DNA from: Catenibacterium sp. co_0103
GTDB taxonomy: Bacteria > Bacillota_I > Bacilli_A > Erysipelotrichales > Coprobacillaceae
Assembly (NCBI RefSeq): GCF_004168205.1
Contig: NZ_RCYB01000002.1
Location: 1-64,000, forward strand
Reading direction: 5' to 3'
Length of the DNA: 64,000 nucleotides
A model generated the notes under the pieces. It was given only the letters and a program-made list of their open reading frames with translations. It did no database searches and was not told the origin of the DNA. This document shows, one piece after another, positions 43,043 through 49,483 of this stretch (position 1 is its first letter; the number at the start of each line of letters is the position of its first letter). Both the position numbers and the translations under genes were made by a program.

Positions 43043-43464
43043 TAATCAATACCTAAGCGCACCTTTGTGCATTCAAAGCATTCTGGAGAATGAACATATG
43101 CATACAGGTATCTTCTTCTTACTTTGCCTTCAACAGCATCGATTGCATCTACTTCTTCTTTTGAAATCTTTTTGACATCTGAATGACTAATGTTTTTTAC
43201 AACGAATTCATATGCTTCTGATACTTTCATGCCTGTCACATCGATGATTCGAGTTACCGTGTGAGCAGTATCATCAAGATAGATGATTCTGACCCTTGTG
43301 GAGTTATCCATGTACTGGTGTACTTGGATGTTATATAGATCATCGCCTGTTACTTCATCATAGATTTTTCTGCGTTCAAGCATATCGTCATACATGAATC
43401 TATTCAGTCTACGAGCTAATTCCTCATATGGAGGAAGAGGCTTGTATATATCCCATTTCCACAT
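43042..43464 (-). CDS. Uncharacterised phage protein
   Basis: The 140-residue protein has no motif I recognise, though IDVTGMKVSEAYEFVVKN resembles small phage regulators. It overlaps the exonuclease gene by one base, suggesting the same early transcript. Highly charged; no membrane segment. Confidence 0.65.
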   Translation of the reverse strand: MWKWDIYKPLPPYEELARRLNRFMYDDMLERRKIYDEVTGDDLYNIQVHQYMDNSTRVRIIYLDDTAHTVTRIIDVTGMKVSEAYEFVVKNISHSDVKKISKEEVDAIDAVEGKVRRRYLYAYVHSPECFECTKVRLGID

Positions 43465-43465
43465 A

Positions 43466-43690
43466 TTACATAGCCTCTAAAGCATTAATAACATCTTTAA
43501 TGAGAGCCATGCCACTGTCCCCAGTAACATCAATGAACACTTCTTCATTACCTTCATAAAGTCTGACAGTGACCTCTTCATTGCCGTTCTTATCCTTGTG
43601 GTAAAGCATTTCAGCGATTTCATCTCGCCACTTTCTAGTTCTAGTGAGAGTCTCAAAAAGGCTCTCTAGAATATCTTTCTTATTCTCCAT
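43466..43690 (-). CDS. Small phage protein
   Basis: The 74-residue acidic protein is not recognised (KDILESLFETLTRTRKWRDEIAEMLYHKDKNG at the start). It ends two bases before its downstream gene and overlaps the preceding gene by 11 bases. Confidence 0.6.
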   Translation of the reverse strand: MENKKDILESLFETLTRTRKWRDEIAEMLYHKDKNGNEEVTVRLYEGNEEVFIDVTGDSGMALIKDVINALEAM

Positions 43691-43997
43691 CTACGTAATC
43701 CCCTTCAAACAATCTGTCTAGCGCTTCTAAGATATCGGAGATTGTATTTACATCTCCTAATGGTCCAAATGCCTCAATTGCATCATCTGGACTTTCATAC
43801 ACCTTATTTATAATTCTATTGAATTCCTTTTTTTCTCCTTCAGCGTCAAACCCATTAGTGAAGCGTCCTTCTTTGGCAGCTTTAACGATGTAAGCAAATA
43901 GCAAGAGGTACTGCCATGTGTTTCCTGTTCCTGTTACTTCACAGTTCCCGTTTTTAATCTCAAGGTGTAGGAATGGTGTTTCTACGTGTTTGATCAT
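43680..43997 (-). CDS. Small phage protein
   Basis: The 105-residue protein begins MIKHVETPFLHLEIKNGNCEVTGTGNTWQYLLLFAYIVKAAKEG and has an acidic C-terminus. Not recognised. Part of the early operon; overlaps the neighbour by 11 bases. Confidence 0.6.
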   Translation of the reverse strand: MIKHVETPFLHLEIKNGNCEVTGTGNTWQYLLLFAYIVKAAKEGRFTNGFDAEGEKKEFNRIINKVYESPDDAIEAFGPLGDVNTISDILEALDRLFEGDYVDGE

Positions 43998-43999
43998 GA

Positions 44000-44176
44000 T
44001 TATTTATCCCCCTTTAATCCGATATATTCCAAAAATAAGATGTTTAATCCTAATGAGAAAGCACTTAAGACATGTGCGGCTGTACTATCCCAATTTGTGC
44101 CTGTACTAATCATTGAAATAACCATGCCTAAAACAAACAAATTAATTGTGATTAATAAGATTCTTTTACTATTCAT
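44000..44176 (-). CDS. Small two-segment membrane protein
   Basis: The 58-residue product has two hydrophobic segments (ILLITINLFVLGMVISMIS and VLSAFSLGLNILFLEYIGL). The start at 44176 is preceded by AGAGG eight bases before the ATG, directly after the hairpin region; a longer frame to 44251 would run through those hairpins. Function unknown. Confidence 0.7.
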   Translation of the reverse strand: MNSKRILLITINLFVLGMVISMISTGTNWDSTAAHVLSAFSLGLNILFLEYIGLKGDK

Positions 44177-44300
44177 AATTTCCTCTTTCTGTGCTATAAT
44201 TAGCACTGTCTGATTTTTATCAATCTTTTCCAAGATTGAGTGGGAGCACACGATGTCTGTCGTGTGTTCTTTTTTTTGTGCTCATAAGCACTTAGCGCCA
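44177..44300. other. Cluster of four hairpins
   Basis: Four inverted repeats follow each other: GTGCTA/TAGCAC (44195-44210), CAATCTT/AAGATTG (44220-44237), a long ACACGA-type stem with TCGTGT (44245-44268) followed by eight T on the plus strand, and GTGCT/AGCAC (44277-44290). The plus-strand third hairpin is a good rightward terminator. The set lies at the leader of the small membrane gene. Confidence 0.55.
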
Positions 44301-44431
44301 GGAGACCGTATACAGTAGGTATGTATAGTCAATGGAATTACCCAAAAAGAGAAATGTTAAATTATGTATTGCAGTTCATTCTACGAATTATTATTTGTCT
44401 CCTAGCCTTAGGTGCCTACGAGCAACTAAAG

Positions 44432-44716
44432 CTATTTATTCAATTGTTTTTCTTTTAGAATCATCTCATGTTCAATATTCGCATTTTTGATGATCCTTTT
44501 TTCATCAATCCCAAGATAATCGATAACCAGTTTCATCGGCAAATGTCTACTGTCATGAAGTCTTTTACCAGACTTAAGTACTTTCTCGGTCATCTCTTTC
44601 TTAAGTCTAGAAGCCTTTGCTTCACTGCAACTTGCTAAAATCATGATGTCATTTCTATCAGCCCACTGTTTCTTAATCACATCAAACATTTGCAAGTTCG
44701 AAGCCTGTTTACACAT
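44432..44716 (-). CDS. Small HTH-like phage regulator
   Basis: The 94-residue protein is basic and helical (DVIKKQWADRNDIMILASCSEAKASRLKKEMTEKVLKS) with the look of an excisionase or DUF3173-type helix-turn-helix protein. The start at 44716 overlaps the antirepressor stop and has GGAG upstream. Family uncertain. Confidence 0.6.
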   Translation of the reverse strand: MCKQASNLQMFDVIKKQWADRNDIMILASCSEAKASRLKKEMTEKVLKSGKRLHDSRHLPMKLVIDYLGIDEKRIIKNANIEHEMILKEKQLNK

Positions 44717-45464
44717 TTTTCTCACACTCCTTTGCTAAGAATTTATTGATGAAATACTGCTGACCCTTGCCAGTAACCTTAGGCGTCTTAGTAGTAATAT
44801 TTACTCCTGAGCCGTTGACGTAAGAGCCTTCCTTGATTTCAAATAGACCGAGATCCATAGCCTTCTGTGTAGGCATGTTGTAATCAGTGCCCTGGCGCTT
44901 GATCAGATAGCCTTTTTCTCTGAGCCATGCAAATAAACGCTTCTGACCCATGTCAATGCCATTCTGCTTTAAGATTTTAGCAAGTTCACCAACAAGGATA
45001 GATGTATGGCTAGTGGCTACTGCATCAGCGAATAATGCTTTAGGTTTCATTTCCTCAATCTGCTTGTCTTTAGCAGCTAAGACATTCTGCGCTTCAATCA
45101 GCGCTTTAGCCATTAATTCTGAGCCACTCAACTCTTTCACTTGGTACTGCCCTGTTTTTCTTAATGTTGGCAAAACTTCACTTGTTACCCAGCGCTTGAA
45201 TTTCTTGGCACTTGGTAATTTGCTTGAGAGGACTAAGCTGTATAGACCAGATTCGTTGATGATATACATTTCACGGCTTTGACCTGAGTCGGCGAATCGC
45301 CTTGTCAGCTTATCTTCTCCATCAACATGTTTTTTTAAAGCGTCTGAGGTATCTTTATACCCAAGAATCTTTGCCACATCTTTGCCAACAAACCAAGGCT
45401 CACTGTTAATTAAAAGACTCCTTACTTCATGATTTTCAAAATTAAATAATTGTACTTCGTTCAT
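44709..45464 (-). CDS. Phage antirepressor (BRO-N + KilAC)
   Basis: The 251-residue protein has an N-terminal BRO domain (residues about 1-100: LFNFENHEVRSLLINSEPWFVGKDVAKILGYKDTSDALKKHVDGEDK) and a C-terminal KilAC/ANT domain (VGELAKILKQNGIDMGQKRLFAWLREKGYLI, near 155-185). Antirepressors bind the CI-like repressor to favour lysis. It is preceded by one of three matching operator sites. Confidence 0.9.
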   Translation of the reverse strand: MNEVQLFNFENHEVRSLLINSEPWFVGKDVAKILGYKDTSDALKKHVDGEDKLTRRFADSGQSREMYIINESGLYSLVLSSKLPSAKKFKRWVTSEVLPTLRKTGQYQVKELSGSELMAKALIEAQNVLAAKDKQIEEMKPKALFADAVATSHTSILVGELAKILKQNGIDMGQKRLFAWLREKGYLIKRQGTDYNMPTQKAMDLGLFEIKEGSYVNGSGVNITTKTPKVTGKGQQYFINKFLAKECEKNV

Positions 45465-45488
45465 TTTTGTTTCTCCTTTCTCTATGTA

Positions 45489-45505
45489 GTTGCATTTAGT
45501 TCAAC
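45489..45505. promoter_or_regulatory. Repressor operator 1 (at 3' end of cro)
   Basis: GTTGCATTTAGTTCAAC is one of three 17-bp elements with the pattern GTTGCAT-N5-TCAAC. It overlaps the cro stop and lies 25-40 bases upstream of the antirepressor gene. Confidence 0.75.
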
Positions 45506-45711
45506 TTTTCGGTTAAAAAAATTTCGTCCCTTTGTCTTTTGGTTAATTTCAATGCGTAACTAAGTCCGACAATTTCAGAGGCAGTGAACTCACCAATTCC
45601 ATTCAGACGATTATACAATGTTTCTCTTGCTATTCCGCCTTTTTTAGCAATGGCAGTCATAGTCATTCCACTGTCATCTATTGCTTTTTTTAATTTAACT
45701 ATATCCGTCAT
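45496..45711 (-). CDS. Cro-like HTH regulator
   Basis: The 71-residue protein is a lambda-type helix-turn-helix domain: VKLKKAIDDSGMTMTAIAKKGGIARETLYNRLNGIGEFTASEI. It is the first gene of the leftward early operon, diverging from the CI-like gene, so it has the role of Cro. GGAG signal precedes the start. Confidence 0.9.
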   Translation of the reverse strand: MTDIVKLKKAIDDSGMTMTAIAKKGGIARETLYNRLNGIGEFTASEIVGLSYALKLTKRQRDEIFLTEKLN

Positions 45712-45730
45712 TTTGTTTCTCCTTTCTTAA

Positions 45731-45747
45731 GTTGCATTTCTTTCAAC
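45731..45747. promoter_or_regulatory. Repressor operator 2
   Basis: GTTGCATTTCTTTCAAC, second member of the GTTGCAT-N5-TCAAC set, lies between the early promoter -10 and the cro ribosome binding site. Confidence 0.75.
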
Positions 45748-45755
45748 CTACTTCA

Positions 45756-45784
45756 ACTATACATCACAGTTGCATGTGTGTCAA
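45756..45784 (-). promoter_or_regulatory. Early leftward promoter
   Basis: On the minus strand TTGACA (45784-45779) and TATAGT (45761-45756) are separated by 17 bases, an excellent promoter for cro and the early genes. The -35 lies within operator 3. Confidence 0.9.
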
Positions 45785-45785
45785 C
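45769..45785. promoter_or_regulatory. Repressor operator 3
   Basis: GTTGCATGTGTGTCAAC covers the -35 box of the early leftward promoter, so binding should block it. A related GTTG-N10-CAAC element lies at 45801-45818 by the repressor promoter. Confidence 0.8.
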
Positions 45786-45801
45786 CTTTTCAACAAAAAT
45801 G

Positions 45802-45830
45802 TTGAATAATTTTACAACATGGGATATTAT
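45802..45830 (+). promoter_or_regulatory. Promoter of CI-like repressor
   Basis: TTGAAT (45802-45807) and TATTAT (45825-45830) with a 17-base spacer direct transcription of the repressor. Its -35 overlaps a GTTG half-site, so autoregulation is likely. Confidence 0.8.
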
Positions 45831-45857
45831 ATAATTAAAGAAAGGAGGTACATATTA

Positions 45858-46493
45858 ATGCTTGAACTATACAAAAATATTAAGAGAAGAAGGCAACAAT
45901 TGAAGATGACTCAAACTGACCTTGCTTTAAAAATGGGGTATGCAGATAAGAGCATGATTGCAAAAATAGAAAAGGGTAATGTTGACCTTCCACAGTCTAA
46001 AATTTTGGCTTTTGCCAATGCTTTAGAAACAACTCCTGGCGAGTTAATGGGATGGGATTACGAGACAGAAGCAACTGAAACAGTAGATAACATCTATAAA
46101 CTAGACAAAATAAAACTACCTTTTCTTGGAAAGGTAGCATGTGGTGAGCCTATCTTTGCGGATGAAGACAGAGAAAGCTATATAATGGTCGGCACTGATA
46201 TTGGTGCTGATTTCTGTCTACAGTGCCAGGGCGACAGTATGATAAATGCAAGGATCCATGACGGTGATATTGTCTTTGTGAAGAAAACTGACATAGTAGA
46301 GAACGGAGAGATTGCTGTAGTAATCATAGATGATGAGGCTACACTAAAAAGATTCTTCTATTATCGTGAACAGAATTTAGTTATTCTAAAGCCTGAGAAT
46401 CCAAAGTATCAGGATATAATCCTTACTGGAGAGCAGTTGAATCAAGTTAGGGTTATCGGAAGAGCCGTCGCTTTCCAAAGTGATGTAATATAA
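45858..46493 (+). CDS. CI-like repressor with S24 peptidase domain
   Basis: The 211-residue protein has an N-terminal HTH (NIKRRRQQLKMTQTDLALKMGYADKSMIAKIEKGNVDLPQSKI, about residues 6-48) and a LexA/CI-type S24 domain (GKVACGEPI cleavage region near 95-105, catalytic Ser in GDSMI near 132 and Lys in ATLKRFFY near 173). It keeps the prophage silent and should self-cleave when RecA is activated. ATG at 45858 has AAAGGAGG upstream. Confidence 0.92.
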   Translation: MLELYKNIKRRRQQLKMTQTDLALKMGYADKSMIAKIEKGNVDLPQSKILAFANALETTPGELMGWDYETEATETVDNIYKLDKIKLPFLGKVACGEPIFADEDRESYIMVGTDIGADFCLQCQGDSMINARIHDGDIVFVKKTDIVENGEIAVVIIDDEATLKRFFYYREQNLVILKPENPKYQDIILTGEQLNQVRVIGRAVAFQSDVI

Positions 46494-46517
46494 ATTGATA
46501 GGAGGATTATAAATTAT

Positions 46518-47054
46518 ATGCAAGAAAAGAAAATGAAATATCAAAGATACAAACGTGGACAGATTGTATTGATTGACTTTAGTCCTTCTATGGGTAGTGA
46601 ATTACGTGGCAAACATTTTGCAATTGTAATAACAAAGAAAGACTCCCCTAATAATGGTGTCTTGACTGTCATACCACTAAGTTCCAAAGAAAAACCTTAC
46701 TATTTAGATATAGGAAATTTTGTTTCGAAACAGGTTTATCCGCAATTATTAAATATTACTAGAGAATTATATACAGCATTAGCAAATTTGGATTCATCTG
46801 ATGCAAATGAATACAACGTTGAAGACGTTCAAAAAGTCATCAATAATGTTAATGAATTTAAAAAAGTCGCAAACATATACATTAACAAGAATAAAAAATC
46901 ATTTGCATTGGTACAAAATATTACAACAGTAAGTAAAATAAGAATAAAAAAACCTGTAAATCATTATGATCCAATCAAAAATTTGATTGCTGATAGCCTA
47001 ATTCTTGATTTAGTTGATAATAAAATAAAAGAATTATTCATCAATGATAAATAG
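46518..47054 (+). CDS. PemK/MazF-like protein
   Basis: The 178-residue protein has the MazF/PemK start YKRGQIVLIDFSPSMGSELRGKHFAIVITKKDSPNNGVLTVIPLSS, the strand and loop pattern of endoribonuclease toxins, and a helical C-terminal extension (VEDVQKVINNVNEFKK and later) that is longer than usual MazF. It is cotranscribed with the CI-like repressor, separated by 24 bases. No antitoxin gene lies beside it. It may be a phage defence or lysogeny-associated ribonuclease. Confidence 0.8.
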   Translation: MQEKKMKYQRYKRGQIVLIDFSPSMGSELRGKHFAIVITKKDSPNNGVLTVIPLSSKEKPYYLDIGNFVSKQVYPQLLNITRELYTALANLDSSDANEYNVEDVQKVINNVNEFKKVANIYINKNKKSFALVQNITTVSKIRIKKPVNHYDPIKNLIADSLILDLVDNKIKELFINDK

Positions 47055-47074
47055 CAAAGATATAATAACGAGGT

Positions 47075-47190
47075 TTGACAATAGCCGCTTTGTGTGATAA
47101 CATCTAATTGAACAAGAGCTATACGCTATTGTTATTTACACAACGGCCTAGCGCCATTGAAGGAATCTCGTTAGAGGTTCCTTTTCTTTT
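47075..47190 (+). ncRNA. Putative small RNA unit after PemK-like gene
   Basis: TTGACA (47075-47080) and TAACAT (47098-47103), 17 bases apart, are followed by three hairpins: AACAAGAGC.../...GCTATTGTT (47111-47133), CAACGGC/GCCATTG (47141-47159) and GGAATCTC/GAGGTTCC (47162-47181) with a T-rich tail. An RNA of about 80 bases is expected. Confidence 0.55.
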
Positions 47191-47192
47191 TA

Positions 47193-47224
47193 CAAAAAAA
47201 GCACCCTAGCGCCAACTAGGATGC
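47193..47224 (-). terminator. Leftward terminator
   Basis: On the minus strand GCATCCTAG pairs with CTAGGGTGC (one G-U pair that would be a mismatch on the other strand) followed by seven U. It directly faces the plus-strand terminator, separating the two units. Confidence 0.75.
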
Positions 47225-47345
47225 GGATAATGTGATGCTCCAACATCACTATAAAAGAAACTATCACATAAAGTCCTTTTGCGTACTTTATTTTAACGCA
47301 TAAAGCACGTTCAAGGCAAATATAAATGAAGGAGCGTGATTTATT

Positions 47346-48446
47346 ATGGCTGTAAGAAAAGACGAGAAAACTAAAAAATGGTATTTCTATGGGAAATATA
47401 AAGATCCAATAACAAATAAGTATAAAGATTATAAAAGACGTGGGTTCAGAACAAAGCAAGAAGCCAAATTTGCAGAGTCTGAATTTCTAAAAAACTTTCT
47501 TGCCGAACAAAAAGGAAGCATCCTCATGTCCAGATTAATTGATGAGTATTTTTCACAGAAGAAAAAAGAAATGAAAAAGTCATCGTACAATTCTCTAGTA
47601 AATAAAACCAACAAGCATATTAGACCTTATTTTAATAATATGATAATTAATGATATCAAGCCAATACATATCAGAAAATGGAAAGATGAAATGAATGCAA
47701 AGAATCTTTCATTAAGATACAAAAGAGATATTTTCATCATGTTATCAACTATCTTTAATTTTTCTGAAAAGTACTACGGAACAGAAAACAATTGTCTAAA
47801 GCTTGAAGGAAATTTCAAAGACCCAACAGAGCCAAAAAAAGAAATGCTATTTTGGACTCTTGAAGAATTCGAGCAGTTCGATAATGTTATTGATGATCTA
47901 GAATATAAAACACTATTCAATTTCTTATATTGGACTGGATGTAGGCGTGGAGAAGCCTTAGCGTTAAACTGGAATGATTTTACATCTGGCTTCAAGACTG
48001 TAAAGATAAGAAAAACAATAAATCAAAAAATTAAAGGTCAACCCTACGAAATAACAACACCAAAAACACCAGGTTCAAACAGAAACATACCTCTCCCAGA
48101 GCAACTAATTAGCTTAATACAGAGACTTTATGAATACAGCAAAGAAATAGAAGGATTCAACGATAATTGCTTTGTATTCGGTCTAGAGAAGCCTCTTAGT
48201 GATACAACAATTGAAAGAAAGAAAAATGAATATTGTAAGATAGCAAATGTGAAGCAAATAAGAATACATGATTTTAGGCATAGCCATGCAAGTTATCTTA
48301 TTAATAACATGCCAAATGATCAAAACCTCATTCTGGCCATATCGAAAAGACTTGGACATTCAAGTCCAACTATAACTTTACAAGTTTATGCACATATGAT
48401 GCCAAATGATGATGATAAACTATTAAACATCATGAACAACAAATAA
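47346..48446 (+). CDS. int: Tyrosine integrase
   Basis: The 366-residue recombinase has an AP2-like arm-binding domain (residues 1-55, KDEKTKKWYFYGKYKDPITNKYKDYKRRGFRTKQEA), a SAM-like core-binding domain (about 58-160), and the catalytic domain with Arg in WTGCRRGEAL, HDFRHSHASYL, RLGHSSPTITLQVYAHM and the Tyr nucleophile at the end. It carries out integration at tRNA-Leu and lies next to attR. AAGGAG precedes the ATG. Confidence 0.95.
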   Translation: MAVRKDEKTKKWYFYGKYKDPITNKYKDYKRRGFRTKQEAKFAESEFLKNFLAEQKGSILMSRLIDEYFSQKKKEMKKSSYNSLVNKTNKHIRPYFNNMIINDIKPIHIRKWKDEMNAKNLSLRYKRDIFIMLSTIFNFSEKYYGTENNCLKLEGNFKDPTEPKKEMLFWTLEEFEQFDNVIDDLEYKTLFNFLYWTGCRRGEALALNWNDFTSGFKTVKIRKTINQKIKGQPYEITTPKTPGSNRNIPLPEQLISLIQRLYEYSKEIEGFNDNCFVFGLEKPLSDTTIERKKNEYCKIANVKQIRIHDFRHSHASYLINNMPNDQNLILAISKRLGHSSPTITLQVYAHMMPNDDDKLLNIMNNK

Positions 48447-48447
48447 A

Positions 48448-48468
48448 TTTTAGTCCATTTTTAGTCCA
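48448..48468 (+). promoter_or_regulatory. Right integrase arm-type sites
   Basis: Two tandem copies of TTTTAGTCCA (48448-48457 and 48459-48468) lie between the integrase stop and the att core, matching those near attL in orientation and period. Confidence 0.65.
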
Positions 48469-48484
48469 TTATAAATATATAAAC

Positions 48485-48517
48485 AAAAAAACCTCGATTA
48501 TATCGAGGTAATTTTTT
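48485..48517. terminator. Bidirectional terminator at attR
   Basis: ACCTCGAT/ATCGAGGT (48491-48509) with loop TAT is followed by TTTTTT on plus and by seven T on minus. It ends the integrase transcript and, read leftward, supplies a terminator for the tRNA operon directly after tRNA-Leu. Confidence 0.85.
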
Positions 48518-48536
48518 AATGGTGCGGGTGACAGGA
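48518..48536. repeat. attR core, 3' end of tRNA-Leu
   Basis: AATGGTGCGGGTGACAGGA, identical to attL. It includes the CCA end and part of the acceptor and T arm of the intact tRNA-Leu gene, so insertion restored the gene. Confidence 0.95.
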
Positions 48537-48602
48537 CTTGAACCTGCACGCCGAAGCACTAGATCCTAAGTCTAGCGTGTCTGCCAATTTCACCACACCC
48601 GC
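48520..48602 (-). tRNA. tRNA-Leu(UAG)
   Basis: Minus-strand cloverleaf with acceptor GCGGGTG/CACCCGC, anticodon loop CTTAGGA (TAG), a long variable arm as in class II tRNAs and encoded CCA. Last gene of the five-tRNA cluster and the phage attachment gene. Confidence 0.96.
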
Positions 48603-48609
48603 ATCAAGA

Positions 48610-48685
48610 TGGTGACTCGCAGGGGATTTGAACCCCTGACCCTCTGATTAAAAGTCAGATGCTCTGCCATCTGAGCTAGCGAGTC
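48610..48685 (-). tRNA. tRNA-Lys(UUU)
   Basis: Acceptor GACTCGC/GCGAGTC, anticodon loop CTTTTAA (TTT) and encoded CCA. Part of the same leftward cluster. Confidence 0.96.
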
Positions 48686-48690
48686 ACTAA

Positions 48691-48766
<76 letters not shown>

Positions 48767-48773
48767 AAAAAAA

Positions 48774-48849
48774 TGGTGGAGGTTAACGGGCTCGAACCGC
48801 TGACCCTCTGCTTGTAAGGCAGATGCTCTCCCAACTGAGCTAAACCTCC
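48774..48849 (-). tRNA. tRNA-Val(UAC)
   Basis: Acceptor GGAGGTT/AACCTCC, anticodon loop CTTACAA (TAC), encoded CCA. Matches the copy at 62179. Confidence 0.96.
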
Positions 48850-48854
48850 ATATA

Positions 48855-48930
48855 TGGTGACCGGTACGGGATTCGAACCCGTGAATGCATGCGTGAAAGG
48901 CATGTGAGTTAACCGTTTCTCCAACCGGCC
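48855..48930 (-). tRNA. tRNA-Glu(UUC)
   Basis: Acceptor GGCCGGT, anticodon loop CTTTCAC (TTC), encoded CCA. First gene of the cluster, and the same sequence as the copy at 61742. Confidence 0.96.
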
Positions 48931-48940
48931 AGCGGAATTG

Positions 48941-48970
48941 AGTATATCATAGGAGAAACGAATACGTCAA
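48941..48970 (-). promoter_or_regulatory. Promoter of the five-tRNA cluster
   Basis: On the minus strand TTGACG (48970-48965) and TATACT (48946-48941), 18 bases apart, lie just before tRNA-Glu. Confidence 0.85.
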
Positions 48971-48978
48971 TAGTTATT

Positions 48979-49377
48979 TTAACATTTTGATAAAGAAAAT
49001 GCTGAAATTTTTTTGTCTTTAAAAGTAAACTTAATTTGTATATTCTTCTCTTTATATTTATAGGTTATTGTACCTTTTCCGTTATTGTAATGGTTAGAAG
49101 TAGGAGAAGAATAAGTATGCTTTACTGTAGAATAATCAGTTCCAACAGTAATACTATTCTTAAGTTTATACTTCTTAGTAAAGAGAGTGATTGTTTGGAT
49201 TTTTCCATCCTTTTCTGAATATTGAATATTAGAATCAAATAAAGCATCTGACATCTTTGATGCACTCACACCAGGATAGACCTCTTTATTCTTATAAATG
49301 ATTGTATAGTCCTTTATATCAGTTTGAGCACTACATGCACATAATAAGAGACATAGTAATAATAGTATCTTCTTCAT
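48979..49377 (-). CDS. Small lipoprotein of unknown function
   Basis: The 132-residue protein has a signal peptide and lipobox (ILLLLCLLLCACS, Cys at about 15), then a mainly beta domain with charged strands. It is anchored outside the membrane. I do not recognise the family. It ends within the promoter region of the tRNA cluster, reading in the same direction. Confidence 0.75.
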   Translation of the reverse strand: MKKILLLLCLLLCACSAQTDIKDYTIIYKNKEVYPGVSASKMSDALFDSNIQYSEKDGKIQTITLFTKKYKLKNSITVGTDYSTVKHTYSSPTSNHYNNGKGTITYKYKEKNIQIKFTFKDKKISAFSLSKC

Positions 49378-49432
49378 ATGTATACCTCCTTGTCTTTATA
49401 TTAGAACTTTAATAAGAAATTGCAAGAGAAGT

Positions 49433-49463
49433 TTGACAGGGAGTAACTACCGTCTAGTACAGT
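49433..49463 (+). promoter_or_regulatory. Promoter with 19-bp spacer (MerR-type)
   Basis: TTGACA (49433-49438) and TACAGT (49458-49463) are separated by 19 bases containing GGGAGTAACTACC, an imperfect inverted repeat. Over-long spacers of this kind are typical of MerR-family activated promoters. It drives the aldo/keto reductase gene. Confidence 0.6.
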
Positions 49464-49483
49464 AAATGTAGGAGGTATTCGTT

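Larger units (their letters stand above)
47055..47345. other. Intergenic region with two convergent RNA units
   Basis: This 290-base gap has no reading frame. It contains a promoter plus three hairpins on the plus strand ending at 47190 and, on the minus strand, a GTGATG/CATCAC hairpin (47231-47248) followed by a terminator ending at 47193. The integrase ribosome binding site lies at the right edge. Confidence 0.5.
13184..48536. mobile_element. Siphovirus-type prophage in tRNA-Leu
   Basis: A 35.3-kb element is bounded by a 19-bp direct repeat, AATGGTGCGGGTGACAGGA, at 13184-13202 and 48518-48536. The right copy is the 3' end of an intact tRNA-Leu(UAG) gene. The integrase lies next to the right end. 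All expected modules are present and open: lysogeny, antirepression, recombination, replication, late regulator, terminases, portal, capsid, tail, holin and endolysin. A long tape measure, a tail tube without a sheath and tail chaperones indicate a long non-contractile tail. I see no broken essential gene, so it may be inducible. Confidence 0.95.

Noticed and set aside
48979..49377. Lipoprotein as part of the prophage
   Set aside because: It lies outside attR beyond five intact tRNAs, so it is host sequence.
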